NCBI RefSeq assembly: GCF_002979755.1
Contig: NZ_PCPP01000003.1
Location: 62,001 to 126,000, forward strand
Origin: Chryseobacterium culicis
GTDB lineage: Bacteria > Bacteroidota > Bacteroidia > Flavobacteriales > Weeksellaceae
Reading direction: 5' to 3'
DNA: 64,000 nt
The position numbers were made by a program, and so were the translations under genes. Of the stretch, positions 25,504-34,641 are shown one piece after another. Each line of letters opens with the position of its first letter. The stretch's first letter is position 1. A model generated the notes under the pieces. It searched no databases. It was not told the DNA's origin and saw nothing but the letters and a program-made list of their open reading frames with translations.

Positions 25504-26382
25504 TTAATATCCATAAACAGCAGATACTCTTACATAATCATTTGGAGTATTATCGATCTTCTCCTGATAATAAATAGTGAAAGGGAGATCACTATTTTGA
25601 TATTGAGAAACCATTTTAATTTCTTTTTTCGGGCTATCAGGCAGCGAACCGAAATAATACACAACTTTTTCACTTATATTATTCCTGGAAATCTGTGAGT
25701 AATCCTGAAGCATGAAAATGTTATAAGCATATTCAGGTAGTGCCAATATTCTGTTCCTGTCAATCAAAAAATCAGGATTTATATTATTGTCATATTCATA
25801 AGTGATAACATTTCCTAACTTAGATAAATTTCCTTCTTCATATCTTTCAACCTTTGTTACATTCTTATTATTCATATAGATTTTAAGCATATCTGTATTG
25901 AATGGTATACCAGAATAATTATTAATATAGTTTTTCACAATAATGATATCTCCAGAGGGATATTCAAAGGTTTTGTAATTCTTCACATAGTTCACATCTA
26001 TGTTTTCTACCTTTATAAGTCTTTGATTATTATCATAAATAAGCTTTCTTTTTTCGCTGAATGGAGAGGCATCAGAAAGTCCGGGATAAGTGTTTCCTTC
26101 AATAGAAATTGAGGTGAGTAATCCGTTGGTATAGCTAAGATTTTCAGTATAATTTCCATTAATATCCCAAACCTTAACCAATTTATCATTGTCGTACTCA
26201 AATTTAAAATCAAGTTTCTCAATCATAGAAACTACCCCATTTACCTGCTCTTCATCTTTAATAGTAAGCGTTTTAATTTTACCTAATGGTGGATCATTAT
26301 TGGGGGGTTGATTGTCTAAATCATCTGAACTTCCGCATGCTACAATCGAAAAGAATAAAATTCCTAATAAATATTTTTTCAT
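25504..26382 (-). CDS. Lipoprotein with RHS-like repeats, unknown function
   Basis: A 292-residue lipoprotein: signal peptide and lipobox IVAC with the acylated Cys at residue 16, then a low-complexity linker (SSDDLDNQPPNNDPP). The rest contains YD-type segments (FEYDNDKLVKVWDINGNY, LIYDNNQRLIKVE, TYEYDNN) like those in RHS/YD and DUF4595-type proteins, probably forming a beta-rich fold on the outer membrane surface or in the periplasm. No catalytic motif is visible. Located between DinB and ogt genes with its own terminator. Confidence 0.75.
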   Translation of the reverse strand: MKKYLLGILFFSIVACGSSDDLDNQPPNNDPPLGKIKTLTIKDEEQVNGVVSMIEKLDFKFEYDNDKLVKVWDINGNYTENLSYTNGLLTSISIEGNTYPGLSDASPFSEKRKLIYDNNQRLIKVENIDVNYVKNYKTFEYPSGDIIIVKNYINNYSGIPFNTDMLKIYMNNKNVTKVERYEEGNLSKLGNVITYEYDNNINPDFLIDRNRILALPEYAYNIFMLQDYSQISRNNISEKVVYYFGSLPDSPKKEIKMVSQYQNSDLPFTIYYQEKIDNTPNDYVRVSAVYGY

Positions 26383-26434
26383 AAAAGGTTTTTAGCTCCG
26401 CAAAACTATGAAAAGTTCATAAATAACTCCAACA

Positions 26435-26980
26435 TTATGAACTGACTATTTTCTGAATCTGCCTCATATGCCTCGCATTATGATAGATAACAAAACGGAA
26501 AGTATCCCCCAGTTTCAGTTTGATCAGCTTTGAAATACTGATGCTTGTTTTGGTTTTTTGCAGATCAACGTTATGGGCTTTTTCTAATAATTCAAGGAAC
26601 TGCTGTTGCTGGACAATAAATTCATTCACAACATTTTTATTCAACTGGCTGTGTAGAGGATTCATTTTCTTAAGGGTTTTCATCTTATTCAGTTTCTCTT
26701 TGGGAAGCATACTTTTCGCAAAATAATTCCCTAGAATTCCTGGTTTGAAAATAGTTTTCGAAGAAGTTTTGGATGCAGCTATTCTGTTGGTAATTTCAGG
26801 AATATAAAAGTCTCCGTATCGGTTGAGATGTTCCAGACATTCCAATGGACTCCAGCTGTCTGCCGAAATTCTGAAGTTCAGCTCTTCTTCCGTTTTTTGC
26901 ATAAGCATTTGCGCATATTGAATATGCTGGCTGGTTCTTCCTTTTAATTCATCCAATAATGCTGATGTTGAAATTTTCAT
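26435..26980 (-). CDS. DinB family protein
   Basis: A 181-residue helical-bundle protein of the DinB/YfiT superfamily. The metal-binding histidines can be placed in CLEHLNRYGDF (near residue 50) and VIYHNARHMRQIQ (near 165-172), the usual three-His site. Such enzymes include bacillithiol- or mycothiol-dependent transferases, but most members have no known substrate. Members are often damage- or stress-inducible. It lies 53 bases downstream of a Crp/Fnr-family regulator gene on the same strand and may be in its operon. Confidence 0.82.
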   Translation of the reverse strand: MKISTSALLDELKGRTSQHIQYAQMLMQKTEEELNFRISADSWSPLECLEHLNRYGDFYIPEITNRIAASKTSSKTIFKPGILGNYFAKSMLPKEKLNKMKTLKKMNPLHSQLNKNVVNEFIVQQQQFLELLEKAHNVDLQKTKTSISISKLIKLKLGDTFRFVIYHNARHMRQIQKIVSS

Positions 26981-27033
26981 TATATTTTTTATACAAATAT
27001 CCTGATCTGATTATTCTTAAATCTTGACTGAAC

Positions 27034-27552
27034 TCAAGATTTTTTAAGTCGGGATAAAGTTTCCGGGGACATCCTCAGGTAATTGGCAATATATTTATTG
27101 GGAACTTCCTGAAACAGCTTTGGGCTTCGTTTTAAAACCCTCTCAAATCGTTCTCCCGGAGCGTTGATCAGTAAATCTGTTTCTCTTTCCAGCTGCTGCA
27201 ATACCAGATCTTCGAGGATACTGATCCAGAATTTCATATGTTCATCATCTGATTGTACAAACCCATAAAAATCCTTTTTTGAAGCTGTTTTTACGATTGT
27301 TTTTTTAATCGCCTGAATATAAAGATCCGAGGGTTTTTCTGATAAAAACGAATCAAGGCAGACCATAATATTTCCGGTATATCCGAAACGAATGATTCTT
27401 TCTTCCTTTTCATCCATCATAAAAATCCGGACACTTCCTTTTTCAATATAATAAATAGAGGTATCTGTACTCCCCGAAATCTTAAGAAATTCATTTCGCC
27501 TGAATTCTTTCTTTTCCCAATGGATTCCGCTTTGAAGTAATTTTTCAACCAT
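27034..27552 (-). CDS. Crp/Fnr family transcriptional regulator
   Basis: A 172-residue regulator with a cNMP-binding-like beta-roll (about 12-110; SIYYIEKGSVRIFMMDEKEERI, NIMVCLDSF), a dimer helix and a short C-terminal wHTH (ERFERVLKRSPKLFQEVPNK, YIANYLRMSPETLSRLK). The DNA-binding domain is shorter than in classical Crp but is typical of the small flavobacterial members. The ligand is unknown; no [4Fe-4S] Cys set is present. Probably co-transcribed with the DinB gene and divergent from the protease-like gene at 27622. Confidence 0.87.
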   Translation of the reverse strand: MVEKLLQSGIHWEKKEFRRNEFLKISGSTDTSIYYIEKGSVRIFMMDEKEERIIRFGYTGNIMVCLDSFLSEKPSDLYIQAIKKTIVKTASKKDFYGFVQSDDEHMKFWISILEDLVLQQLERETDLLINAPGERFERVLKRSPKLFQEVPNKYIANYLRMSPETLSRLKKS

Positions 27553-27621
27553 TTCATTTTATTATTTGCTTTTCCAAAGATAATAGGTAATTTTAAAGTT
27601 TTAAAACACTAATCACTGATA

Positions 27622-28476
27622 ATGCTCAAAAGAACAGCCTTTTTCATGCTGCTTTCTATCGGATTTTCCGGAATGAAAGCACAGCAGACCATTCCTTTCC
27701 GGATCACCAAACATCATAATATCATTGTCAAAACTTTGGTCAACAAAAAAGATTCACTGAATCTGATGTTCCAGATTGCCATGAAAGATTATTCAATCTC
27801 TCCCGAACACAAGCTGAAAGCAGGTCATATTATTTTCAATAAAGACGAAATAAGTGATCATAATACCGTAGAAATTGGAAAAATTACCCAGAAAAATGTA
27901 CGCTTTTTTGATAACCAATTAACAGGTCATGAGGCTGACGGAAAAATAGGTACCGGAATTTTTGAAGGCAAAGCTTTTAAAATTGATTATGACAACAATC
28001 AATTTGTGATGTACGATAAAATGCCGGATCTGAAAGATTATCAACCTATTAATATCATTTTAGATCATGATGGATTCTACCTTGCCGGAGATAATATCAT
28101 TGATGGGGATCAGCAGCAGGAAGCCTATTTTGTTTTACAATCCGGATTTTCAGGAACAATTTTGTACAGCAATACCTTCGCAGAAGAAAAGGAACTGGAC
28201 AAAAAACTAAAAGTAACCGGAGAAAAAACTTTGAAAAATTCTGAAGGGAAAAGCTTAATTACCAAACAGGCAGTTCTTCCTTATTTTAAATTGGGAAATC
28301 AGGTTTTTAAAGATGTTTCTGTAGGATTTTTCTCAGGAGAGCTGAAAACACAAAATGTAAGCTACCTCGGTGCCGATATGCTCCGCAGATTCATCTGGAT
28401 ATTTGATGCAGAGAGAAAAATGGCATACATAAAACCCAGCAAATACTTTTCGGAACCTTATTACAAAATGAATTAG
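27622..28476 (+). CDS. Aspartyl-protease-like protein lacking catalytic Asp residues
   Basis: A 284-residue exported protein (signal peptide about 1-20) with the two-lobe layout of the retropepsin-like protein at 9417-10268: paired flap regions, IGTGIFEGKAFKIDYDNNQFVMY matching its ISLPMLYDTEFIIDYTTNELIF, and a second lobe ending in LGADMLRRF. Where active enzymes have DTG and DSG, this protein reads FQIA (50-53) and LQSGFSG (about 172-178), so both catalytic aspartates are missing. It is probably an inactive binding protein. It lies 33 bases upstream of a lipoprotein gene and is likely co-transcribed with it. Confidence 0.7.
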   Translation: MLKRTAFFMLLSIGFSGMKAQQTIPFRITKHHNIIVKTLVNKKDSLNLMFQIAMKDYSISPEHKLKAGHIIFNKDEISDHNTVEIGKITQKNVRFFDNQLTGHEADGKIGTGIFEGKAFKIDYDNNQFVMYDKMPDLKDYQPINIILDHDGFYLAGDNIIDGDQQQEAYFVLQSGFSGTILYSNTFAEEKELDKKLKVTGEKTLKNSEGKSLITKQAVLPYFKLGNQVFKDVSVGFFSGELKTQNVSYLGADMLRRFIWIFDAERKMAYIKPSKYFSEPYYKMN

Positions 28477-28509
28477 AATATGATAAACACCTTAATGCCA
28501 AGAAAGATA

Positions 28510-29523
28510 ATGAAGATCAAAACTGCCGCAGCACTTTTGTTTTTTCAACTGGTTATAGTAAGCTGTCAGAAAGAAGAAAAGAAAACCGTTGTCACAGAAA
28601 CAAAAACTACGATTGATTCTGTAAAAACAACAAAAACTGAAGAGAAAATAGATTATACCAACTTTAATATTTACAGTCTTTCTATCATTTCATCAGCCGA
28701 AAAAGATTCTGATATGGAAATTTTTATTTCTGTCTCGGATATCTATAAAGGAGAGCAGCCTATTCCTGCTGCTATTCTTAAAAACCAGAAGCAGATGACG
28801 TATGAAGAACGCCAGCATTTTGAACTGGATGCTCCCAGCAGAAAAAAACTCCTCACCGGAATTCATCTCACTGAAAATGATTCTCTCTATATTTATGAGT
28901 ATGGATCTAACAAGCTGCAAAAAATGGCTGTCAGTAAATTAAAAGCAGTGGCTTACCTAAGTCCTTATACAGATAGTGAAGATTTGGATCCTGATTCTTA
29001 TATGATGGGATTTCAGGTTGCCACTCACCAAAAGACAACAGACTACGACCGATACAATAATGCCATCGCTTATTTCGGGAATAAAAATCCTTTTGTAGAA
29101 AATAAAATGAAAGCTGTAAAATGGCAAAAAGCAAATGCTGATATTTCTAAAAAATATTTCAGTCCATCAAAGTTAGCTACAGGAAAGTCCTATCAGGCAC
29201 AATATGAAAATATGACCTACTATCTTCAGGATTATCTTGAAGAGGGAAATCCCGTAGAACGTAAGCTGGCCGTTATCAATGATCGTAAAGAAAAGATTGC
29301 TGAGAAAACATTCAGCCTTGCAGGAAGTGATGGTGGAGAATTTCTTCCTCTTTATGGAATAGATGCTGATGAAGCCAATATTTTCCAATTTACAGGTCAT
29401 CTTTTCAAAGGAAAACCTCCGGTTATTTTTGGATTTATTGCGCAGTCATTTGGCTGTCCTTCCATTAGTTTTTTAGATAAAAAAGAGAAGGATTTCCCGA
29501 TTAATTGTGATAACAGACATTAG
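28510..29523 (+). CDS. Lipoprotein of unknown function
   Basis: A protein of about 337 residues with a signal peptide and lipobox IVSC (from the ATG at 28510, MKIKTAAALLFFQLVIVSCQ). An earlier in-frame ATG (28480) would only add ten residues ahead of the signal peptide. After the Cys comes a Lys/Thr-rich linker (KKTVVTETKTT), then a folded domain with no family I can name. It follows the protease-like gene closely, so the pair may act together at the cell envelope. A bidirectional terminator follows after about 160 bases of repeat-derived sequence. Confidence 0.75.
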   Translation: MKIKTAAALLFFQLVIVSCQKEEKKTVVTETKTTIDSVKTTKTEEKIDYTNFNIYSLSIISSAEKDSDMEIFISVSDIYKGEQPIPAAILKNQKQMTYEERQHFELDAPSRKKLLTGIHLTENDSLYIYEYGSNKLQKMAVSKLKAVAYLSPYTDSEDLDPDSYMMGFQVATHQKTTDYDRYNNAIAYFGNKNPFVENKMKAVKWQKANADISKKYFSPSKLATGKSYQAQYENMTYYLQDYLEEGNPVERKLAVINDRKEKIAEKTFSLAGSDGGEFLPLYGIDADEANIFQFTGHLFKGKPPVIFGFIAQSFGCPSISFLDKKEKDFPINCDNRH

Positions 29524-29548
29524 GAAAGACTTTCGGAGAAAATCTGCA

Positions 29549-29568
29549 TAGATTCCTACGGAATGACA
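29549..29568 (-). repeat. Half copy of the VOC-region inverted repeat
   Basis: TAGATTCCTACGGAATGACA is the exact reverse complement of the arm TGTCATTCCGTAGGAATCTA at 10460 and 10658. Further repeat-like sequence (AATCTGCTCAATCAGCAGAA near 29596) follows. Confidence 0.8.
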
Positions 29569-29680
29569 AACTGTGTGAATATGCTTTTAGAATAAATCTG
29601 CTCAATCAGCAGAATCTGCGAGAAAAATTAAATAGGAACGGGCTTTAGCCAAAACTTATTTTTAGAATCGTTATAGATCA

Positions 29681-29718
29681 AAAAAAGCCAATCTGTTGAT
29701 TAACAGATTGGCTTTTTT
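29681..29718. terminator. Bidirectional terminator
   Basis: Stem AAAAAAGCCAATCTGTT/AACAGATTGGCTTTTTT between convergent genes ending at 29523 (plus) and 29731 (minus). Confidence 0.92.
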
Positions 29719-29730
29719 ATGTTCAGTTTA

Positions 29731-30783
29731 TTATTTCTTAGGATAATATCTCTCTTTCAGATGGATAAAATAGGTTTCAGATTCTTTGAAGCCATTGCTC
29801 TTCATAAACTTGATCACTACATTCAAATAGTTTTCTGAAGGGATAAAATCTGTTCCCATTTTTTCGGAAAACTTTTTATAATCTTCTTCAAGCAACGTTG
29901 GATTTTTAGCAAGCTGCTTTATATCGGATCTGAATCCTTTAAATATGAATTTTAAAGCCTCATAATTTCCGGGATAGGAAACAGTTCCGTGGGTCTCACC
30001 TTCGAAGAAACTATGTTTATAGTTTAAAGATCCGTTCTTTTCTATGATTCCTTTAAACTCTTCAATGGCCTGGGTCATATCGGAATTCCAGTTTTTCTGC
30101 TGTTCTTCATTATCAGCCTGAGAAACATACAAAGATTTTTTGACCGGGAATTTCTTATTCTTTTCCAGATATTCTTTTGTTTTTGCAATCATTACTTTAT
30201 TATCCCACCATAAGCTAGGATCATTGGCAACATAGGCATTGAAATAATCAGGATTTGTAAGAAATGTATTGATAGCAAATAATCCTCCGAAAGAATGTCC
30301 AACCAACACAGAATAATCCTGAGTTCTGTAATTTTTACTGATGAATGGTTTCAGTTCTTCCTGCATAAATTTCAAGAAATTTTCACTTTCTCCACTGTCT
30401 GCAAAAAGAATAACATTGGGATTTACAGGACTTTTCTTCTGAGTTTTAGTGGGTGTAAGATCTCTTGTTCGTTCTGTATTTTTAATGCCTACCACAATAC
30501 ATTCCGGAATATCGGCATAAGGAGTTCGGGCAATAAAATCTGTTAATCCTGTGTAATATTCGAAATTGATTTCTCCGTCTAAAAGATAGATCACCGGATA
30601 TTTTGCAGGGCTGATGGTATTGTCATTATACGTTTTAGGCAGGTGAACCCAGATTTCTCTGTTTTCGTTTAAAACTTTTGAAAATAAATTTTGCTTCTCT
30701 CCAATGGTCAGTTTTTCCTGGGCTTTCCCCAACGTAAACAGTAGAAATAATGGGAGGTATACAATTTTAAACCAGTTGTTCAT
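29731..30783 (-). CDS. Exported alpha/beta-hydrolase esterase, likely siderophore-related
   Basis: A 350-residue esterase of the Fes/IroE/esterase-D type. Signal peptide 1-21; the strand YPVIYLLDGE, the nucleophile elbow GHSFGG (Ser near 165), then acid and His regions (EGETHGTV near 270). Such periplasmic enzymes hydrolyse ester bonds of imported siderophores to free iron. It overlaps the preceding PepSY gene by 17 bases, and the TonB-dependent siderophore receptor gene lies upstream of that on the same strand, so a role in siderophore breakdown is likely. A different ester substrate is possible. Confidence 0.83.
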   Translation of the reverse strand: MNNWFKIVYLPLFLLFTLGKAQEKLTIGEKQNLFSKVLNENREIWVHLPKTYNDNTISPAKYPVIYLLDGEINFEYYTGLTDFIARTPYADIPECIVVGIKNTERTRDLTPTKTQKKSPVNPNVILFADSGESENFLKFMQEELKPFISKNYRTQDYSVLVGHSFGGLFAINTFLTNPDYFNAYVANDPSLWWDNKVMIAKTKEYLEKNKKFPVKKSLYVSQADNEEQQKNWNSDMTQAIEEFKGIIEKNGSLNYKHSFFEGETHGTVSYPGNYEALKFIFKGFRSDIKQLAKNPTLLEEDYKKFSEKMGTDFIPSENYLNVVIKFMKSNGFKESETYFIHLKERYYPKK

Positions 30784-32053
30784 GGTGTGAATCTTTTCTG
30801 TGTTGATGAATATTTTTAATTTCTTTATTCTTTTTAGGGGATTTATTCCTTCTTCCCCACCAGATCAGGAATCCGGTAATCGGGAGGCTGGTGCAGATAA
30901 TCCCGATAACGAAGGTGAATATTTTACCAAACATTCCGCCCCAATAGCCTACATGCAGGTCAAAATTCATATGCTCAATGATTTCATGCATCTGAACTTC
31001 TTTGGGATAATCTATCTCATTCCCGGTATATTTATTCGTTTCTATACTTTTGCCATTGACAAGGCTTTTTAAACCAATAAACTGAGCTATGCCCACGTGA
31101 TAAACTGTTGCTGAATCATTTCTGGGAATACTCATTCTGAATTGCTTTGCTTCAGGAAACTCTTTAAATTTTTTCTCTACAAAATCAGTATAGGACAATG
31201 CTTTTTTCTCAGGATCAAATTTAGGCTCATATTTTTCTGCAATACTATGGGCATCAACAGCACCTCCGAAAGTCTGCTGGGTAAGATTCGTTAAAACCTT
31301 ATAAGCCATAATCAGTCCTGTAATGGTAATGAACACTGCCGGCAGCAATGAATAAAACCCAAAGACATTATGAAAATCGTAGTTTTTCCTGCGCCATTTT
31401 GTTCCTGATTTGATTTTAAAAGCTGTCGTTCTTGTGGTTTTATTCCATTTTTTAGGCCACCAGAGAATCAATCCGCCAATTAACTGGATAAAAAATATGA
31501 TAGAAGCAATTCCAACCACCGTTTTTCCAAACTTTCCTGCCAGCAGCTGGGCATGGATATGCGCTACAACATAGAAAAATTCATAGCTTTTTGTGGAACC
31601 CATTACTTTTCCGGTGTAAGGGTCAAGATAATGATAGGCAAATACCCCTCTTGGACCACGTTCTTTCTTTTTGGGTTTTTCTGCTTTGTCAGCATTTTTA
31701 TCTTTAGGCGGTTTAGTGGCTGATGCTACTCTGAAGCTTCTGTCTGCATCTTTATAAGTATCAAAATAGAATGCTTTTCTATCCGGAACCTGCTGATGGA
31801 ATTGGGTCAGTAATTCTTCAGGAGTCATTTTCTTGGTATTCGCCGGAACCTGAACATATTTGGCGCTTCCTCCGCACAGATCAATAATTTCGTCACAAAA
31901 GACAAATACGGTTCCTGAAAGCGTAACCGTAAGCACAATGATTCCGGAAACCAGCCCGAGCCAGAGATGCAGCCAGCCGATGATCCGTTTGGTAAGGGAT
32001 TTTCCCTGTTTTTTTTTAGGATTAGTTTTTTTATTTTCCATATCTGTTTCCAT
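30767..32053 (-). CDS. PepSY-associated transmembrane protein
   Basis: A protein of about 428 residues with four membrane helices: a first one at GWLHLWLGLVSGIIVLTVTLSG, two in the middle (GKTVVGIASIIFFIQLIGGLI; GFYSLLPAVFITITGLIMAY) and one near the C-terminus (FVIGIICTSLPITGFLIWWG), with PepSY-like periplasmic parts between. This family is typically found beside TonB-dependent siderophore receptors and is thought to reduce ferric siderophores in the periplasm. The start at 32053 (METDMENKK) or 32041 is favoured over 32092, which lies in a repeat element. Overlaps the esterase gene. Confidence 0.88.
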   Translation of the reverse strand: METDMENKKTNPKKKQGKSLTKRIIGWLHLWLGLVSGIIVLTVTLSGTVFVFCDEIIDLCGGSAKYVQVPANTKKMTPEELLTQFHQQVPDRKAFYFDTYKDADRSFRVASATKPPKDKNADKAEKPKKKERGPRGVFAYHYLDPYTGKVMGSTKSYEFFYVVAHIHAQLLAGKFGKTVVGIASIIFFIQLIGGLILWWPKKWNKTTRTTAFKIKSGTKWRRKNYDFHNVFGFYSLLPAVFITITGLIMAYKVLTNLTQQTFGGAVDAHSIAEKYEPKFDPEKKALSYTDFVEKKFKEFPEAKQFRMSIPRNDSATVYHVGIAQFIGLKSLVNGKSIETNKYTGNEIDYPKEVQMHEIIEHMNFDLHVGYWGGMFGKIFTFVIGIICTSLPITGFLIWWGRRNKSPKKNKEIKNIHQHRKDSHHEQLV

Positions 32054-32074
32054 TCTCCAAAAAATGTAAGTGTA

Positions 32075-32219
32075 GAAAATGCAAGGACGCAATTGTATTT
32101 ATAATGGCGTGTTTGTAAAGTGAAAAGAGTTATTCCTGCTGCCATTTACTTTAGCATACTTGAAGGCATCAGAAATAGGTATGTATTATAAATCAAAGTT
32201 TTGCGCCCTTGCGGTTTTC
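32075..32219. repeat. Palindromic element between receptor and PepSY genes
   Basis: Ends GAAAATGCAAGGACGCAA (32075-32092) and TTGCGCCCTTGCGGTTTTC (32201-32219) are inverted repeats with two or three mismatches. It sits in the spacer of one transcription unit and overlaps the spurious N-terminal extension of the PepSY ORF. Confidence 0.75.
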
Positions 32220-32257
32220 ATCCTTATATTGTAATTGAGATTATTTTTTGTTTTTTA

Positions 32258-34408
32258 TTAAAATTTGAAGGCAAAATTGGCAAGAATTTCTCTTGGCTTT
32301 TGTGGTTGTCCGTAGAAGTTCCAATAGGTTTCATTCAGGGCATTATTCATTTTCAAACCGATTCTGTATTTTTTCTTGTCATAGAAAATTGTAGCACCAA
32401 CAGTGGTATAAGAAGGCGCAAGAAAATGATTAATAATATTGATATAGGTTTTATCCACGAAATTAAACCCAGCCCCAAAGCCAAGCCCTTCATAAGCACC
32501 CTCCATAATTTTGTAGCTCGTCCATAGATTCGCTACATGTTTTGGTGTCCATGCAATTCTTTTTCCGCTGTCTTTGCTACGGTCATCATATTTATTGTCG
32601 TTATAACCATATCCGGCAACGATATTCCATCCTTTGAAAGGGTTGGCAATAATTCCTATTTCCAGTCCCTGACTTTTGATATTACCATCCTGAATACTTC
32701 CTATTCCGCCTGGATCTGCAACCAATCTGTTTTTAACATTAATATTATAATAACTTACGGTTGTCAGTAATTTTTTATGGAAAAGATCTACTTTAAAACC
32801 TGTTTCAATCTGATTTCCCTGCTCAGGATCCCATTTTGTTAAAACACCTACTTCATTCAGTGAAGGAGCATAATTTTTAAATCCGTTTACGTAATTGGCA
32901 AAGAATGAAATCTGATCTTTTACAATTTCATAGACCAATCCAAATTTTGGTGAAAACTGGGTCTGGCTGTACCCTGTCACTTTATTTTCAGGATATCCGT
33001 TTTTCGTAGAGATTTCTACACCGTTTACAACCGTATCATCATTTTTATAGCTGTCTACTCTCAAACTTGCCATTACCAGAAAATTATCTGTGATATTCAA
33101 AACATCAGAGATGTAACCGCTGATTGTTCTGAATGTTGTAATATCAGATTCTGTGGATTTTCTCTCCTTATTCATGAATTTATTTCTTGAAATAGGATCC
33201 CATGCTGAAGAGCTGTCGAGATTCACTTTGTCATAAGGCATGAACACATTGCTGTATCCGTTGGCTTCATAATAAGGAAACTGATATTTTGTTCTTTGCT
33301 GGAAATAATCAATTCCCACCACCAAACGGTTTCTTAAGTTTCCAATTTTAAAATCTCCTGTAAAGTTCTGCTGGATATTATCTGTTGTCACTTTAAAGCT
33401 GTCAAAAGGGCGGATCATTCTTTCTACCTGATTGTTATTCAAATATCGAAGGACTAAAAAGATAGATTCATTCTCATTGGCTTCCCCTCTTTGGTAAGAT
33501 GTTCTGGAAGTCCATTGATCATTGAATTGATGCGTAACCTCAGCCATCGTTACAAAATTGGTTCTTTTGGAACCGATGTCATTGCTTGTAAACGCTCTTT
33601 TATAAGCAACTTCCAGGTCTTTCATGGAGTGCAGCGTCAGTTTTTCTGAGTTTCTTACATACGCATTCAATGTTTTATCCGGTGCATGAAACTCAGTATC
33701 CAACGTTACTGTGGTTTTGTCGCTTACTTTATATAAAACACTTCCTGAAAAGAACAATCCTTTGTTGTAGCCGGCATCCTGAAAAGAATCCTGTGAATAT
33801 GCCGCCACATTGAATCTTGCTAATGCTGTTTTTTCCTTATTCAAAGGGGTATTTACATCTGCTGTGATTCTGTTCATTCCCCAGCTTCCGGTGGTATAAT
33901 TGATAATTCCCCCGAAGTTTTCCTGGGGTTTTTTAGTGACAATATTCACCACTCCACCATAGTTGGCTAAGGTTCCTCCGAATAAAGTTCCGGATGGTCC
34001 TTTAATTACTTCTACTCTTTCAATATTAGCAATTTCAGACTGTACCCTTGGGTTTTGGGTCAGTCCGTTTCTGAAACTGGCATTTGAACTGAATCCTCTC
34101 ATGAAAATATCATTCCCGCTGTCGTTCACACTATTGCTTACTACTACTCCGGGAGCAGAGGCCATGGCTGTATTGAAGTCCATTGCTCCCATTTCACTGA
34201 TGATTTCTTTAGGAACAAGATTGTAAACAGTAGGATTTTCCAGATTTTCCAGAGGAAGTCGTGCGATAGATTCGGATTTTTTGGTTCTGTAATTATGAGT
34301 TCCCTGTAGTGATACGGACTGGATTTCAGCCACTTTAATGGTATCCGTTTCCTGGGCACTCAGCATCGTTACGGCTAATAGAGCTGCAGAAATAATTGTT
34401 TTTTTCAT
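32258..34408 (-). CDS. TonB-dependent siderophore receptor
   Basis: A 716-residue outer-membrane receptor. Signal peptide 1-18, a plug domain (about 50-160; VSNSVNDSGNDIFMRGFSS, IERVEVIKGPSGTLFGG) and a 22-strand barrel ending in aromatic FAFKF. The plug and barrel look like the ferric hydroxamate/pyoverdine-type receptors, without a CarboxypepD-like extension or N-terminal signalling domain. It imports a ferric siderophore with TonB energy. It heads a unit with PepSY and esterase genes. A candidate iron-box palindrome overlaps its promoter (34441-34463), with -7 TAATTTTG at about 34429-34436 on the minus strand. Confidence 0.93.
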   Translation of the reverse strand: MKKTIISAALLAVTMLSAQETDTIKVAEIQSVSLQGTHNYRTKKSESIARLPLENLENPTVYNLVPKEIISEMGAMDFNTAMASAPGVVVSNSVNDSGNDIFMRGFSSNASFRNGLTQNPRVQSEIANIERVEVIKGPSGTLFGGTLANYGGVVNIVTKKPQENFGGIINYTTGSWGMNRITADVNTPLNKEKTALARFNVAAYSQDSFQDAGYNKGLFFSGSVLYKVSDKTTVTLDTEFHAPDKTLNAYVRNSEKLTLHSMKDLEVAYKRAFTSNDIGSKRTNFVTMAEVTHQFNDQWTSRTSYQRGEANENESIFLVLRYLNNNQVERMIRPFDSFKVTTDNIQQNFTGDFKIGNLRNRLVVGIDYFQQRTKYQFPYYEANGYSNVFMPYDKVNLDSSSAWDPISRNKFMNKERKSTESDITTFRTISGYISDVLNITDNFLVMASLRVDSYKNDDTVVNGVEISTKNGYPENKVTGYSQTQFSPKFGLVYEIVKDQISFFANYVNGFKNYAPSLNEVGVLTKWDPEQGNQIETGFKVDLFHKKLLTTVSYYNINVKNRLVADPGGIGSIQDGNIKSQGLEIGIIANPFKGWNIVAGYGYNDNKYDDRSKDSGKRIAWTPKHVANLWTSYKIMEGAYEGLGFGAGFNFVDKTYINIINHFLAPSYTTVGATIFYDKKKYRIGLKMNNALNETYWNFYGQPQKPREILANFAFKF

Positions 34409-34440
34409 GTTTATAATTAAGTTAGTTCCGCAAAATTATC

Positions 34441-34463
34441 TTATTTTTATTAATTCTAAATAA
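34441..34463 (-). promoter_or_regulatory. Candidate Fur-like box of the siderophore receptor
   Basis: An AT-only-like imperfect palindrome, TTATTTAGAAT-T-AATAAAAATAA on the minus strand, with 8 of 11 positions paired. It lies just upstream of the -7 element TAATTTTG, where a repressor would block transcription. The resemblance to iron boxes is from memory and not verified. Confidence 0.35.
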
Positions 34464-34641
34464 AAACATGACACAAATCATAAAATTACATTTGTGAAAT
34501 GGCCCACCAATAAAGGGTTTAACGAAAAGAAAAAAAATTAAATAATTTGTGATATGTGGTCAATACGATAATTCATGTTTAAATTTTTCTTATCTTAATG
34601 TGATGTTATATAAATCTCATTATTCATTATAATTTCCAGAA

